Shown: one piece after another, positions 44,960 through 55,006 of the stretch
Layout of the letters: every line of letters starts with the position of its first letter
How positions within the stretch are numbered: position 1 is the stretch's first letter
From: Ascoidea tarda (nom. inval.)
Taxonomy: Eukaryota; Ascomycota; Saccharomycetes; Ascoideales; Ascoideaceae
NCBI GenBank assembly: GCA_030560485.1
Contig: JAKTTS010000015.1
Coordinates: forward strand, 1 to 64,000
Reading direction: 5' to 3'
DNA length: 64,000 nt
Made by a program: the position numbers and the translations under genes
Notes under the pieces: generated by a model
Databases searched by the model: none
Told to the model about the DNA's origin: nothing
What the model saw: only the letters and a program-made list of their open reading frames with translations

Positions 44960-45919
44960 ATGGTATGTACCTCGCCGAATCCACATCCAAACAATAAAAT
45001 TTATCAAAATTTTAACCCACATATACCCTCCAAAGTGCTTTTTTTTCTTGTTAGAAACCCTCTGAGCAAGAATTATCACAGAAACAATCATCAACAACTG
45101 AAATGTCTGAAATGTCTAATATATCAACAAAAATTGGATTCAATTTTTCCCTTTTTCTTTTTTTTTACAATTGTTAGCGTTGTATTCATAAACTTATTTT
45201 AATGTAGAACAAAATCCAATTATTAAATATTGAAAATATTCTATAAACATGATAATTCGAAAGACCATTTGTATTATCACAATCTTTACGCTTAAAAGCG
45301 GAAAAAAAAAATATCAATTCAACCAATTTCACTATTAGTTTCAATTTATAATTATATTATTTAAAGTAAAATTCATCATTTTTTTTTCCTTAAAATGAAT
45401 TCAATTATTTAAATTTTACATGGATCTTAAGACTACTTTATCAATTACGTTAAATTATAATAGACACCTTACAAGGATAAATGATCATATTTTATTTAAA
45501 ATTTCAAAAAATCTCATTAACCCTTGAGACCTATTTCTAACATTTTGTTCAATTTTCAATAGAGCGGCGTTAAAGCACACGAACTAAAAATCAAATCAAA
45601 ACAACAACTTGAAGGTCAATTGGTTGATCTTAAAAAAGAACTTTTGTCTTTAAGAAGTCAAAAATCTAGAGGTCCTTCTCCAAAAATTGGTGTTTTAAGA
45701 AAAGATATTGCTCGTGTTTTAACTGTCATCAACTTGAACCAACGTGAAAGTGTTAGAGCTTTCTACAGAGGTAAAAAATACATTCCAAAAGATTTACGTG
45801 CTAAGAAAACTAGAGCTATTCGTCGTCGTTTATCTGAAAATGAAGCTAAGAAAATCACCTTAAAACAAAAAAAGAAGCAAATTGCTTTCCCACAAAGAAA
45901 ATTTGCTGTTAAAAATTAA
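44960..45919 (+). CDS. RPL35: 60S ribosomal protein L35 / uL29 (one intron)
   Basis: Exon 1 is ATG alone (44960-44962); exon 2 is 45563-45919. Splicing gives M-SGVKAHELKIKSKQQLEGQLVDLKKELLSL.., matching yeast Rpl35 (MAGVKAYELRTKSKEQL..), and a total of 119 residues (S. cerevisiae 120). Later signatures are RKDIARVLTVIN, GKKYIPKDLRAKKTRA and KKQIAFPQRKFA. The protein sits at the exit tunnel of the large ribosomal subunit. The intron position right after the ATG is common among yeast ribosomal protein genes. The 80-codon frame that reads from the ATG into the intron is not real. Confidence 0.96.
44963..45562 (+). other. RPL35 intron after the start codon
   Basis: A 600-nt intron with donor GTATGT, branch point TTCTAAC (45535-45541) and acceptor TTTTCAATAG ending at 45562. 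I looked for C/D or H/ACA snoRNA boxes inside and saw none convincing. Confidence 0.92.
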
Positions 45920-46283
45920 TTTAAATAAATAATATTGATTCAATTTTTATTAATGAATGTATCCTACAAATATATCTTTAAAAAATGCTTTATTTTTATC
46001 AGTGTTCATTATTTATATAATTAATAACAGTTTAATTACTTATCTATATCTTCCTTCTATTTGTATTTTATATTAAGATGAATTTTATTATCACTAAACT
46101 ATTTAATAGCAAATGCAAGAAGAAACGGTAATCAAACTAATTTATTCATAAAACCAAGACAAAAATAGATCAAAATATATCTGTAATCAAAAAAAGAAAA
46201 AAAATTATAAAAATAAATATCAAAAAGAAAATAGAATTTTTGCACTCAATGTAAAATATAAATTAAATCTTTCCAAATATAGA

Positions 46284-49200
46284 TTATGGTGGGGGAGTCA
46301 TTGTGATATCCTCATCCTCTGCTTTACTTTTTTCTTTTTCAGCTCTTCTTTCAGCTTTAAATGCTTCAATTTTCTGTTTCATTTCTAAATCGGGCTTAAC
46401 TTCATCCAATTTTAGTGGCATTCTGTTAAATGGATCTGTTGGATCATTGAGTAAATGTGCTTTGATAGTGGATCTATCAACTGTAACCTTTGAACTTGGT
46501 AAAATAACAGGATCAACCATAAGTTCATACATTAATGGATCTAGTAGTTCATCTGGGATATCTCCTAACTCTAGTTCTTTTTCTTCATCTTCCAATTTCT
46601 GGGCTTGAGCTTTATCCCCAAACCTAACAAAATCATCAATGAAATCACCCGAAGCCAAACTGTAACGCTGTAAAAATCCTCTTGCTTTTATGAAAAGCTC
46701 ATGTTTAAATGATCTGCTGTCTCTTGAAACTGCATTTAGAAATTCTCTCTCTCTTGATAAATTCACAAATATTTTGCAAATATTTAAAAGCAACTGTCTA
46801 GGTTGGAAATTAAACTTCAATGGATCTTTGACTTTTAATTGAGTATATTTTTTTCCTACTAAGGCATTTAAATTATAGTTGAGCATACCAGCTAATCTAT
46901 CAACAATTTCTGGGGTAACAAATGCTTTTGGTGTTTCGAGAGTGAAAATTTTGAACAAGTTGACAGTCTTATTCCCTAAATTAATATAAGATTTGGCTTG
47001 TCTTTCTGTACTTGCCAACCGACTAGCTAATTCCTCGTCAGTTCCCTCCATAACAGGTTCTGCACCATTCTTTCTGTTTTCAATTTCACTTTCTAATTCA
47101 TGAATCTCAATCAAATCTCTTAACGATTCATCTAGTAAAAATGTAGTGTCGTTAAGCATTCTAGCAACAAATCTGACAAAGAAATCTTTATTTTGAGCAC
47201 TTTGTTTTTTGAATTGACTTCTATAAACTTCGTGATTCCATAAAGATTCCAATATAACTGCCATATGAAAACGACTGTTGAATTTATCATAAAACTGAGA
47301 GGAAGCACCAGTTTTTTCGACAACAACATAGAAATCTAATAAAGCATATAATAAATTGTCAATTACTAAAGGATCAGTTATAAAAACATCAAACATTATA
47401 CCAGGACGACCATTCTGCATTGGTAATGAGCCAAAAAATAGTAGCTCAACAAAGTTGCCTTTTAAATGAGGATTTCCAAGTATTTCAGGACATCTCAACA
47501 TTACAATAACGAATTCCACAAAATGTTTTAATCTCGGATTATTAAATAATGGATGATTAGCATATTGAATGATATGAGAAGCGTAATTGACTAAGCATTC
47601 AATGACAAATTCAGGATAGTATCTGAAAGGGGTTGGTGATTTTTTCCTTAATTCTTCAGCGTTGTCGATATTTTCAATGTTAACTTCATCAGGAATAAGT
47701 GGCAAGGTAATTTGGCGAAATGGGTAACTTGAATTTGGATCGACAGATCTAACCATAAACACAGAAGCACCAACGACAAAATCAAATATTTGCAATTGGA
47801 TCTCTCTATCAAGGAAAAACGCGTTCATAACAGTTTTTGAAGCTTTTGCGTTGGCTAACATTAACTCGAATTGGGGTAAACGAATAGCATAAGTTCTTTC
47901 AGCAAAGGATAGAGTGTTGCCACTAGCTTTAGATTTTTCAGTTAATTCTTTTAGTTTTTCAACTTGCTGTTCTAGTTGTTTAACTTCTTTTGAAATTCTT
48001 TCTCGATCTAAAATCAAACCTCCAATACCAAAATGTAAGCAGCCCAAGGCTAGAAAAAAACAATCGGATATAAAATTTGTTTTTTCAGTAGATTTATGAT
48101 CATTGGCATATTCTTCGTATTCCTTTTCTGTTGCATTGATTCTTGTTTGATCTTGTAAATCGAAATATGATTGTTTATCAAAGAAAAATTTATCGATTCT
48201 ATCGAATTTTTTATAAGATGAATCTAGAAATGGAAGAGACATTTTAAATAGAATTAGAGACAAGTTTACAAAAACTGCATGAGAAGTTAGACTTGTGTAA
48301 TCTGCTTGCATACCAGTTCTTAGATGATTCCAATTTATAATGGTGGCAATGTACTTTAAAGTTGATTCTCTGGAATCGTTTGAAGCTCTTATTAGTTTGT
48401 CAAATACAAAGAATAAAAATTCTAGAATTAGTTTATATTCAGCTTGTAAGGATTCCATTAATCTATCGATTTCTAGTTTTGAAATTGCAGCAGAATTCCC
48501 AAGGATTTTTTTAGCAAAGTCGTTATTTAAGGGAGATAGAGAAAGAATTGGACCCAAAATGGTTTTAAATTCAATTGCAGCAGGATTTGGAGATCCTAAT
48601 AGGCAGAAATCATCAATGTTTGAAAACTCAGCAGCGATAGCCTTGTCATTTAACAAAATACGATAGATGCTGAAAACTCTTAGATATATTTTATTGTCCA
48701 TTGTAACTTTGTTTTCTAGCAAATATTTTGATAAATAGGGAACCAAGGAGTTTATAAATTCAAAAAGAGAGCCCTCTGACTTTGCAGTTTTAATCAATTC
48801 GAATAGAAAATCGTTAAACAATTCATCGGGATTATTTAATAAAAATGGAGAAACAGTTTTTTCGATAGTGTTGTTTAGAAACATGTCAGGGATTTGGAAA
48901 GAGCTGCAGGTGTAGTTGAGAGAAAGATTGACTATTTGGTCTAGTAGAGCAATTTTTCTTGATTTATATTTTTCATTGAATTTTGAGGAAAAAAGGTTGT
49001 TTAAGGCTTTTGATCTCAATTTGAGGGGTTGTCTTGAAGATTTGATGGATCTTAATTTTGATTTAGCGGATTCCCAAGCATTAAATAGATAAAGAACTGG
49101 GTTAGAAACAGCATTTTCAATTGTCATTTCGTCAATGATGGCATCCACAACGTTTTCGTTAAATAAAACAGATATATTTTTGTCGATATTGTCTGAATTA

Positions 49201-49658
49201 GAGTCAGTGGAAGTGTTTTCATTTATCAAATCATTATATGTTGATTTTAAGAATTTGAGTTTCAAATTGGTGTTGTTCGGATTTACAGTTACCTGAAAGA
49301 TTTCTTGTAAGGTGTCGTTAACCCAGTTGTTATAATGGTCTTCAAGTTGGGCGTCAGATATTATAGGATTTTTTGAAAGTATTTGGTTTGTGGGATGCTT
49401 TGGAATGGATTTTTGTTTCAAGGTGTCATTGGATAGGTTTTGTTGTTTGATGTTTTGAGAGGTGAGTAAAGCGCTAAAAGGATTAGCGGATGGAGTGGAA
49501 GATTTGGTGGAGGTGGTAAGTCTGGAAGGATTGGAGTTGTGTTTGGGAGAAGGGGAGGAAGAAGAGGAAGGTGAGTGTGGAGCAGGAGGATTGTTTTCTC
49601 TGTTGTACTTGGCCAATCGTGCTAGCCTCTTAGCTCTGATATCGTCTGGGTTGTCCAT
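46284..49658 (-). CDS. UFD2: U-box ubiquitin chain elongation factor (E4)
   Basis: Starting at the Met at 49658 (MDNPDDIRAKRL) gives 1124 residues; the nine-codon upstream extension is Cys/Phe-rich and doubtful. The start DDIRAKRLARL is the conserved Ufd2 N-terminal motif. The long helical Ufd2 core follows (FFLALGCLHFGIGGL, RSVDPNSSYPFRQITLPL, YYPEFVIECLVNY). The C-terminal U-box is at about 1040-1110 (IPDELLDPLMYELMVDPVILPSSKVTVDRSTIKAHLL). Ufd2 extends ubiquitin chains with Cdc48 for proteasomal degradation. It is longer than in S. cerevisiae (961 aa), mainly from a Ser/Pro/Asn-rich segment at 25-75. It converges on RPL35, as in S. cerevisiae. Confidence 0.96.
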   Translation of the reverse strand: MDNPDDIRAKRLARLAKYNRENNPPAPHSPSSSSSPSPKHNSNPSRLTTSTKSSTPSANPFSALLTSQNIKQQNLSNDTLKQKSIPKHPTNQILSKNPIISDAQLEDHYNNWVNDTLQEIFQVTVNPNNTNLKLKFLKSTYNDLINENTSTDSNSDNIDKNISVLFNENVVDAIIDEMTIENAVSNPVLYLFNAWESAKSKLRSIKSSRQPLKLRSKALNNLFSSKFNEKYKSRKIALLDQIVNLSLNYTCSSFQIPDMFLNNTIEKTVSPFLLNNPDELFNDFLFELIKTAKSEGSLFEFINSLVPYLSKYLLENKVTMDNKIYLRVFSIYRILLNDKAIAAEFSNIDDFCLLGSPNPAAIEFKTILGPILSLSPLNNDFAKKILGNSAAISKLEIDRLMESLQAEYKLILEFLFFVFDKLIRASNDSRESTLKYIATIINWNHLRTGMQADYTSLTSHAVFVNLSLILFKMSLPFLDSSYKKFDRIDKFFFDKQSYFDLQDQTRINATEKEYEEYANDHKSTEKTNFISDCFFLALGCLHFGIGGLILDRERISKEVKQLEQQVEKLKELTEKSKASGNTLSFAERTYAIRLPQFELMLANAKASKTVMNAFFLDREIQLQIFDFVVGASVFMVRSVDPNSSYPFRQITLPLIPDEVNIENIDNAEELRKKSPTPFRYYPEFVIECLVNYASHIIQYANHPLFNNPRLKHFVEFVIVMLRCPEILGNPHLKGNFVELLFFGSLPMQNGRPGIMFDVFITDPLVIDNLLYALLDFYVVVEKTGASSQFYDKFNSRFHMAVILESLWNHEVYRSQFKKQSAQNKDFFVRFVARMLNDTTFLLDESLRDLIEIHELESEIENRKNGAEPVMEGTDEELASRLASTERQAKSYINLGNKTVNLFKIFTLETPKAFVTPEIVDRLAGMLNYNLNALVGKKYTQLKVKDPLKFNFQPRQLLLNICKIFVNLSREREFLNAVSRDSRSFKHELFIKARGFLQRYSLASGDFIDDFVRFGDKAQAQKLEDEEKELELGDIPDELLDPLMYELMVDPVILPSSKVTVDRSTIKAHLLNDPTDPFNRMPLKLDEVKPDLEMKQKIEAFKAERRAEKEKSKAEDEDITMTPPP

Positions 49659-50116
49659 GGCTTGAAAGCAAAAGCAGCAAAGCAAGAAGAAAAAAGATTA
49701 CCAAGAAGGGAAGATCATACAGTGGTGGTGGATTAGATGGATTAGCTGTTTGGCCACCAAAAGAACCCTCTTTGATAACAAGCAAGAGTCTTAGCGGTCG
49801 GAAGTCGAATTTCCGAGGATATTACACGCGTGACGCAGAGAGACCATAGGAATGGGTTATCGGCAGAAGAGACGGAAGTGGCCGAGAGAGGTCTCCGCGA
49901 GGTCGGAGAGCGAAGTCCGAGGAGTGTGTTTTGGATTTCCGATTTTTCGACTTTGGATGGATTTATTTGTCATTTGCTTATCTACTGATTTGCTTCTCAG
50001 CGAAATGAGGGACAGTATATAAATGGCTGTGGTGCAAGGGGTTTCTTTTTTCTTTCCTTATGTGTTGGTGTACGATTTGAGCGAAGCATTGTCGAATTGA
50101 AAAATTATAGTCGAGT
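49659..50116. promoter_or_regulatory. Divergent promoter UFD2 / DUF1989 gene with CGG-N11-CCG site and TATA box
   Basis: A GC-elevated 458-bp spacer. At 49798-49816 a palindrome TCGGAA-N7-TTCCGA contains CGG-N11-CCG, the spacing used by Gal4-type Zn2Cys6 factors. Further TCCGA/TCGGA words lie at 49890-49945. A TATATAAA box at 50016-50023 sits about 95 bp upstream of the DUF1989 start codon. Confidence 0.5.
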
Positions 50117-51022
50117 ATGTCCTCACAAACAGCAAAGGTTACGAAGACTGGGTTGCCAACTCCCATGCCAGCATATCTTCCAATGGAAGGATCGCCATTG
50201 TATGCTGACAGAGAATTTTATAAAAGGGTCCATGAGAGCTCGAAGAATCTAGTTTGGAAAGAGATTGTGCCAATCAGGTCGGGAAAAGCCTGGAAGGTTC
50301 CCAAGGGACATGTTTGCAGAATCACCACACCGGAGGGACCGCAGGTGGGTGATTTAAACATATTCAACTACCACAATCCAAGAGAAAGATTTTGGGCAGC
50401 AAGAACTAGACAATTGCATTCTGCTCATGTTTCTACATACGACAGATTATGGTCGAACTTGCCATACTTGAGACCAATGGCAACCATCACTGGTGATTCA
50501 ATTAACTATGGGCTAGATGATCAGGGAGGCAGATGCCACGATTTGCTAGGAACCAGATGCGATCCATACGTTGACAAGTTGTTGTCAGGACAAGACAACG
50601 ATTTCCACTGCCACTCCAATTTGACCAGAGCCATCCTCCCATACGGGCTAACCGAGTTTGACGTGCATGATGTGTTGAATGTGTTTCAATTGACAGGGCT
50701 AAACGAAAACGACCAGTACTTTATGGAAACCTGTCCTGCCAAAGCTGGCGACTACTTTGAGTTCTTTGCTGAGATGGACTTGTTGTGTGCCCTCTCGACC
50801 TGTCCTGGAGGCGACCTCTCGACCTGGGGCTGGGGCGAAGGCGACGAGGCCAGTGGGTCGAAGAGCAGCGAGGACGACATGGTCAAGTGCTGCAGGCCCT
50901 TGGGCATTGAGCTCTACGAGATAGACGAGGCAGATGTGTTGCAGCAGTGGAGTGAGCCTGGGTTCATCAGCTACAAGGGCAACCATGGCTTGCAGTTCCC
51001 ACTGTTCAGCAAGTCGTGCTAG
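50117..51022 (+). CDS. DUF1989 (urea carboxylase-associated family) protein
   Basis: A 301-residue protein of the DUF1989 family. Signatures are IPIRSGKAWKVPKGHVCRI, GPQVGDLNIFNYHNPRERFW, ARTRQLHSAHVSTYDRLWS, and the possible metal-ligand cluster GGRCHDLLGTRCDPY with DFHCHSNL. In bacteria such proteins are encoded next to urea carboxylase/allophanate hydrolase genes; the fungal role is not established. S. cerevisiae has no orthologue that I know of. The last ~250 bp is far richer in G+C than the 5' part and includes a partial direct repeat (CCCTCTCGACCTG / ACCTCTCGACCTG near 50800-50825). A TATA box precedes it. FBA1 follows in the same direction. Confidence 0.8.
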   Translation: MSSQTAKVTKTGLPTPMPAYLPMEGSPLYADREFYKRVHESSKNLVWKEIVPIRSGKAWKVPKGHVCRITTPEGPQVGDLNIFNYHNPRERFWAARTRQLHSAHVSTYDRLWSNLPYLRPMATITGDSINYGLDDQGGRCHDLLGTRCDPYVDKLLSGQDNDFHCHSNLTRAILPYGLTEFDVHDVLNVFQLTGLNENDQYFMETCPAKAGDYFEFFAEMDLLCALSTCPGGDLSTWGWGEGDEASGSKSSEDDMVKCCRPLGIELYEIDEADVLQQWSEPGFISYKGNHGLQFPLFSKSC

Positions 51023-51062
51023 CAAAAGAGAGCAAAAGAGAGTAAAAGAGAGCAAAAGAGAG
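51020..51062. repeat. AGAGCAAAAG tandem repeat after the DUF1989 gene
   Basis: About four 10-bp AGAGCAAAAG units (one with T for C) follow directly after the stop codon of the DUF1989 gene. Confidence 0.9.
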
Positions 51063-51201
51063 CACCGCACCGCTGGCCCCGTTCTGTCAAGTCAATCTGA
51101 TGATGCAGCACAAAATCAACCACACCACTTTCACTCTTCGAGTATTCTATTGTGATGCCTCTGGTTGCTCTATTCGCTACCATTCTGCTATGCCTCTGCT
51201 T

Positions 51202-51209
51202 TATATAAG
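51202..51209 (+). promoter_or_regulatory. TATA box of FBA1
   Basis: TATATAAG lies about 125 bp upstream of the FBA1 ATG in a pyrimidine-rich (CTTTTCTCTTTTC) promoter, the usual arrangement for a highly expressed glycolytic gene. Confidence 0.65.
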
Positions 51210-51332
51210 CTCCCCCAATTCTCTTCTCTTTTCCTTTCTCTTTTCTTCTCTACCATTCTCTTCCTGCCTTGCCTTTTATATACCATCTCTATAATACACA
51301 GCTACTCCGACTCTACTTCAATTCAATTCACA

Positions 51333-51848
51333 ATGGGTGTCCAAGACGTTTTATCAAGAAAAACCGGTGTCATTGTTGGCGACGATGTTCGTGCCTTGTT
51401 CAACTACGCCCAAGCAAAGGGTTTTGCCATTCCTGCCATCAACGTAACCTCCTCCTCCACTGTCGTTGCTGCTTTGGAGGCTGCCAGAGACAACAATTCT
51501 CCCATCATCCTCCAAACCTCCCAGGGTGGTGCCGCCTACTTTGCTGGTAAAGGTGTTTCCAACAAGGACCAATACGCCTCAATCCAAGGCTCAATTGCTG
51601 CTGCTCACTATATCAGATCAATTGCTCCTGCTTATGGTATTCCAGTTGTCTTGCACACTGACCACTGTGCCAAAAAATTGCTACCTTGGTACGATGGTAT
51701 GATCAAAGCTGATGAAGAATACTTTGCCAAAAACGGTGAGCCATTATGGTCTTCCCATATGTTGGATTTGTCTGCTGAAGTTGATGAAGAAAACATTTCA
51801 ACCTGTGTCAAGTACTTCACCAGAATGGCTAAAATGAACCAATGGTTG

Positions 51849-51880
<32 letters not shown>

Positions 51881-52415
51881 AGATGGTGTCAATAACGAGT
51901 CTGTTGATAAGGAATCCCTCTACACCTCCTCTGAAACCGTTTACTCAGTCTACAAAGCTCTTGCTCCAATCTCCCCAAACTTCTCCATTGCTGCTGCCTT
52001 TGGTAATGTCCATGGTGTTTACAAACCCGGTAACGTTGTTCTTAGACCTTCAATCTTGGGTGAACACCAATTGTACGCTAAAAATCAATTGTCCTCTGAC
52101 AAATCTTTCCCATTATACCTCGTCTTCCATGGTGGTTCGGGTTCTACTCAAGAAGAATTTGATATTGCAATCAAGAATGGTGTGGTGAAAGTCAACCTTG
52201 ACACTGACTGTCAATACGCTTATTTGGCTGGTATTAGAGATTACGTCCTCAACAAAAAAGACTACATCTTGAAAATGGTTGGTAATCCAGAGGGCGACGA
52301 CAAACCAAACAAGAAATACTTTGACCCAAGGGTCTGGGTTAGAGAAGGTGAAAAGACAATGACAATAAGAGTCTCTCAAGCCTTGGATATCTTCCACACT
52401 AAAGACCAATTATAA
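51333..52415 (+). CDS. FBA1: Fructose-bisphosphate aldolase, class II
   Basis: Starting at the Met at 51333 (MGVQDVLSRKTGV) gives 360 residues (S. cerevisiae 359). The upstream in-frame 56 codons run through the promoter and TATA box and are rejected. Class II zinc aldolase motifs are present: VVLHTDHCAKKLLPW (catalytic Asp and Zn His), the glutamate region WLEMEIGITGGEEDG, GNVHGVYKPGN, and VFHGGSGSTQEE. The enzyme cleaves fructose-1,6-bisphosphate in glycolysis. Codon use is highly biased (GGT, AAG, TTG, GCC), typical of abundant proteins. It converges on ATP3. Confidence 0.98.
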
Positions 52416-52685
52416 CTCATTTCAATTATAGATAATCATCCTTTTTTACATTTATAGATAAATATTTTCACTACTTTATAAACGTATTTTCTTACTAATA
52501 CTTTTTGGTTTAATAGTAATATTTATTTGAATATTGAAAAAATTTCTTTGAAAATTTATATCTATATATAAATTATTGCGTAAAATCATTATTATTATTG
52601 TATAAAAATCATTACGGCCCTTTTTGCGGTTTTTTTTTTAATTAATTAATCAATCAATCAATCAATTAATTAATTAATTAATTGC
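52416..52685. other. FBA1-ATP3 convergent spacer
   Basis: 270 bp of A/T-rich sequence with an AATT/AATC repeat (52640-52685) running up to the ATP3 stop codon. No gene. Confidence 0.7.
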
Positions 52686-53898
52686 TTAATCTAATGATGA
52701 AGCACCAGTAATAATATCAACCAACTCATTAGTAATAACTGCTTGTCTAGTTCTGTTATAAAGAATAGAGTATTTACTAATCATATCACCGGCATTCTTC
52801 GATGCATTATCCATAGCATTTCTTCTGGCTGAAACCTCTGATGCATATCCCTCCGCCATTGCACTGTAAATACCATTGGCTAATGAAAATTCACTGAAAC
52901 TAGCTGGAATATTAGAATCAGCATCAAGCTCAAACAATGTCAATTTGGGTGAGTTTGAAACAGATTCAGGAGTAAAAGCTGGTTTGGTAGTGGCTTCAAA
53001 TGAAACTCCAGAAACAAACTTGTTATATAAGATTTGAATATTATCGTAGCTTTTACCTTTGGTTTCCTTTAAAATCTCATCAGCGATTAATGTGGCTTCG
53101 GTGAAATTTGGAGTTTCTTTACCAACACCACTAATAGCTAAAATCAAATTCTCTGGATGAGTTCTGGTCAATTGAGATTTGATTTTTTCTCCAACGGCAA
53201 CAATATCAGCATCAGGATATTCATTCAATTGAAGTCTAGTTGCCTTAGCGATTTGAGAATGAATTGATCCACACAATCCCTTATCCGATGAAACAGAAAT
53301 TATTAAAGCTTTTGGAGATTCAGAAGCTGATGCAGCTGTTTCGGCATTTTCATAAAACTCTTTTTCACCAGAACTGTAAACTCTTGAAGTAGCCATTGCA
53401 CGTTGAGCTTTATTCAAACGAGTAGAAGCAACAACCTTCATGGTATTGGTGATCTTCTCAATGTTTTTAATAGATTTTAAACGGGTTTCAATTTCACGTA
53501 AAGTAGCATAGTTTCTAATTAATAATCAAAAATAACAATTCAATAATTCATTAGTAATTTGTACTTTAAAAAAATTATAATTAATTATTCCCCTTTATTT
53601 ATATGTATATATGTATATCGAATTTAAACAAGATAAATGATTTTGATAACGTTTCTTGATGCACAGGTTTTTAATCTTTTTTGGCATATCTTTAGATCTT
53701 CATTCCGGATTTCAACAATTCAAAGTGTATTATTATTTCCAGTACTGTTTATAAATATATTATCTGCATTTAAAATCAAGCTTCTCAATGTTTAAATCAT
53801 TTTGGTGAACTGTGATTGACTCTAGAAAGACAATGAGATACATACCTGGCTTGAGAACCAGCAACATAAACAGCTTTGGCACCAAATCTAGTAAACAT
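52686..53898 (-). CDS. ATP3: Mitochondrial F1-ATP synthase gamma subunit (one intron)
   Basis: Exon 1 is 53846-53898 (MFTRFGAKAVYVAGSQA..); exon 2 is 52686-53514. Splicing reads SQARNYATLREIETRLKSIKNIEKITNTMKVVAST, matching yeast Atp3 (YATLKEVEMRLKSIKNIEKITKTMKIVAST). The precursor has 293 residues, including a short mitochondrial presequence in exon 1. The C-terminal block (SARRNAMDNASKNAGDMI, YNRTRQAVITNELVDIITGA) is diagnostic. The gamma subunit is the rotating stalk of the F1 sector in the matrix. The frame starting at 53441 lacks this N-terminus. Confidence 0.97.
53515..53845 (-). other. ATP3 intron
   Basis: A 331-nt intron on the minus strand with donor GTATGT (53845-53840), branch point TACTAAT (53556-53550) and acceptor TTAATTAG ending at 53515. 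It separates the presequence from the mature protein. Confidence 0.92.
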
Positions 53899-55006
53899 TT
53901 TCGATAATATGGATATAATTTGTTTCTAGATTAAAATCAATATTAAAATCACTTGAAAATTGTGCAATATATTATCGATAATAATGAATATCTCCCTTAA
54001 CAAATTGGGGTGTCTCCAGGAAGAATTAGAGTATTTTCTTTGGTGAAAAAGTTCCCATCTCTGATTTGCCAATCAAAATCAGACCACGTGCTACAAGTCA
54101 CATGAATGATGCTGGATGTAATTTGTCAGCACTGAGTCATTTAGTGCAATTTCAAAACAATACCAAAGCAAGTTTTTCAACAAGACTGCGAGGGCAGAGA
54201 CAAAAGTTTGCAGTTCTATATGCTCGACTCTTTTCTGCCTTTGTTCACTCCATATTAGGTGCTCAACAGGTTCCAACGAGAACCCTCTTTGAAGACAATC
54301 TCTCCAAAGCTGCTTTCTCTTCCAAGATGCCCTTTTCCCACCAAATTATCATGAAATCCATGCTCACGGGTTTCATTCTGCACGCACTCCAACGTAGACG
54401 TGCGCCCGACTTGCGCGGTGCACCCGTAGCGCTGGTGCAGAGCAGCCCAGTTTCGAACCTTTTTGGGTGAGTGTTGAGATTTATTTTTAACCATTTCCTA
54501 ATTGGGCCGAAATCAAAATAAACTTATTTCTGTTTCCTTGTGGAATAAGGTGCAACATTATTGAAATTCGCCCATTCAGCTTACCATTAAACTGTTTCCA
54601 ATAGATTTGTTGATTTTCTTATACCAGCTCTTTTGCTATTTTATTCAAGAAATATTCATCAAATCAACCACCAAAGAAACCTCGAGCTCCCTTCTATATT
54701 CTTTTTTAAAAATTATATGTTGCTAATAATACTAATATTACCAAGTTTTGAAGTGCCTTCTTTTTAAGCTTCCAGCAACATTGTACAACTTTACAACTCA
54801 GAATCCTTCAAGCCTGAATTAAGAATATTGGATTAAAATTTCTTCATTAATAATTAAAAACTTCGCAAAATTCTTTTCAATTTTTTCCAACTTCATTCGC
54901 TACCATAACTGAACAACATACAACAACTATACCCAGCAATCATAATAATAATAATAATACCAATAATACCAACAACGACCAACAAAAAATTACAGTTTTT
55001 ATAAAA
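53899..55006. promoter_or_regulatory. 1.1-kb divergent promoter ATP3 / KNR4
   Basis: Contains a CACGTG E-box at 54085-54090 and a GC-rich patch at 54360-54470. A 134-codon ORF at 54066-54470 has no recognisable domain and is rejected. The KNR4-side 400 bp is A/T-rich with an AAT run (54942-54970) before the ATG. Confidence 0.5.

Noticed and set aside
44960-45202. 80-codon ORF starting at the RPL35 ATG
   Set aside because: It reads from the one-codon exon 1 into the intron; the true second exon starts at 45563.
54066-54470. 134-codon plus-strand ORF between ATP3 and KNR4
   Set aside because: Composition changes along its length with the GC patch, no recognisable domain, and it lies in a divergent promoter.
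54425-54475. tRNA-like GGTTCGAAAC on the minus strand
   Set aside because: T-stem pairing fails and no D or anticodon arm can be drawn.
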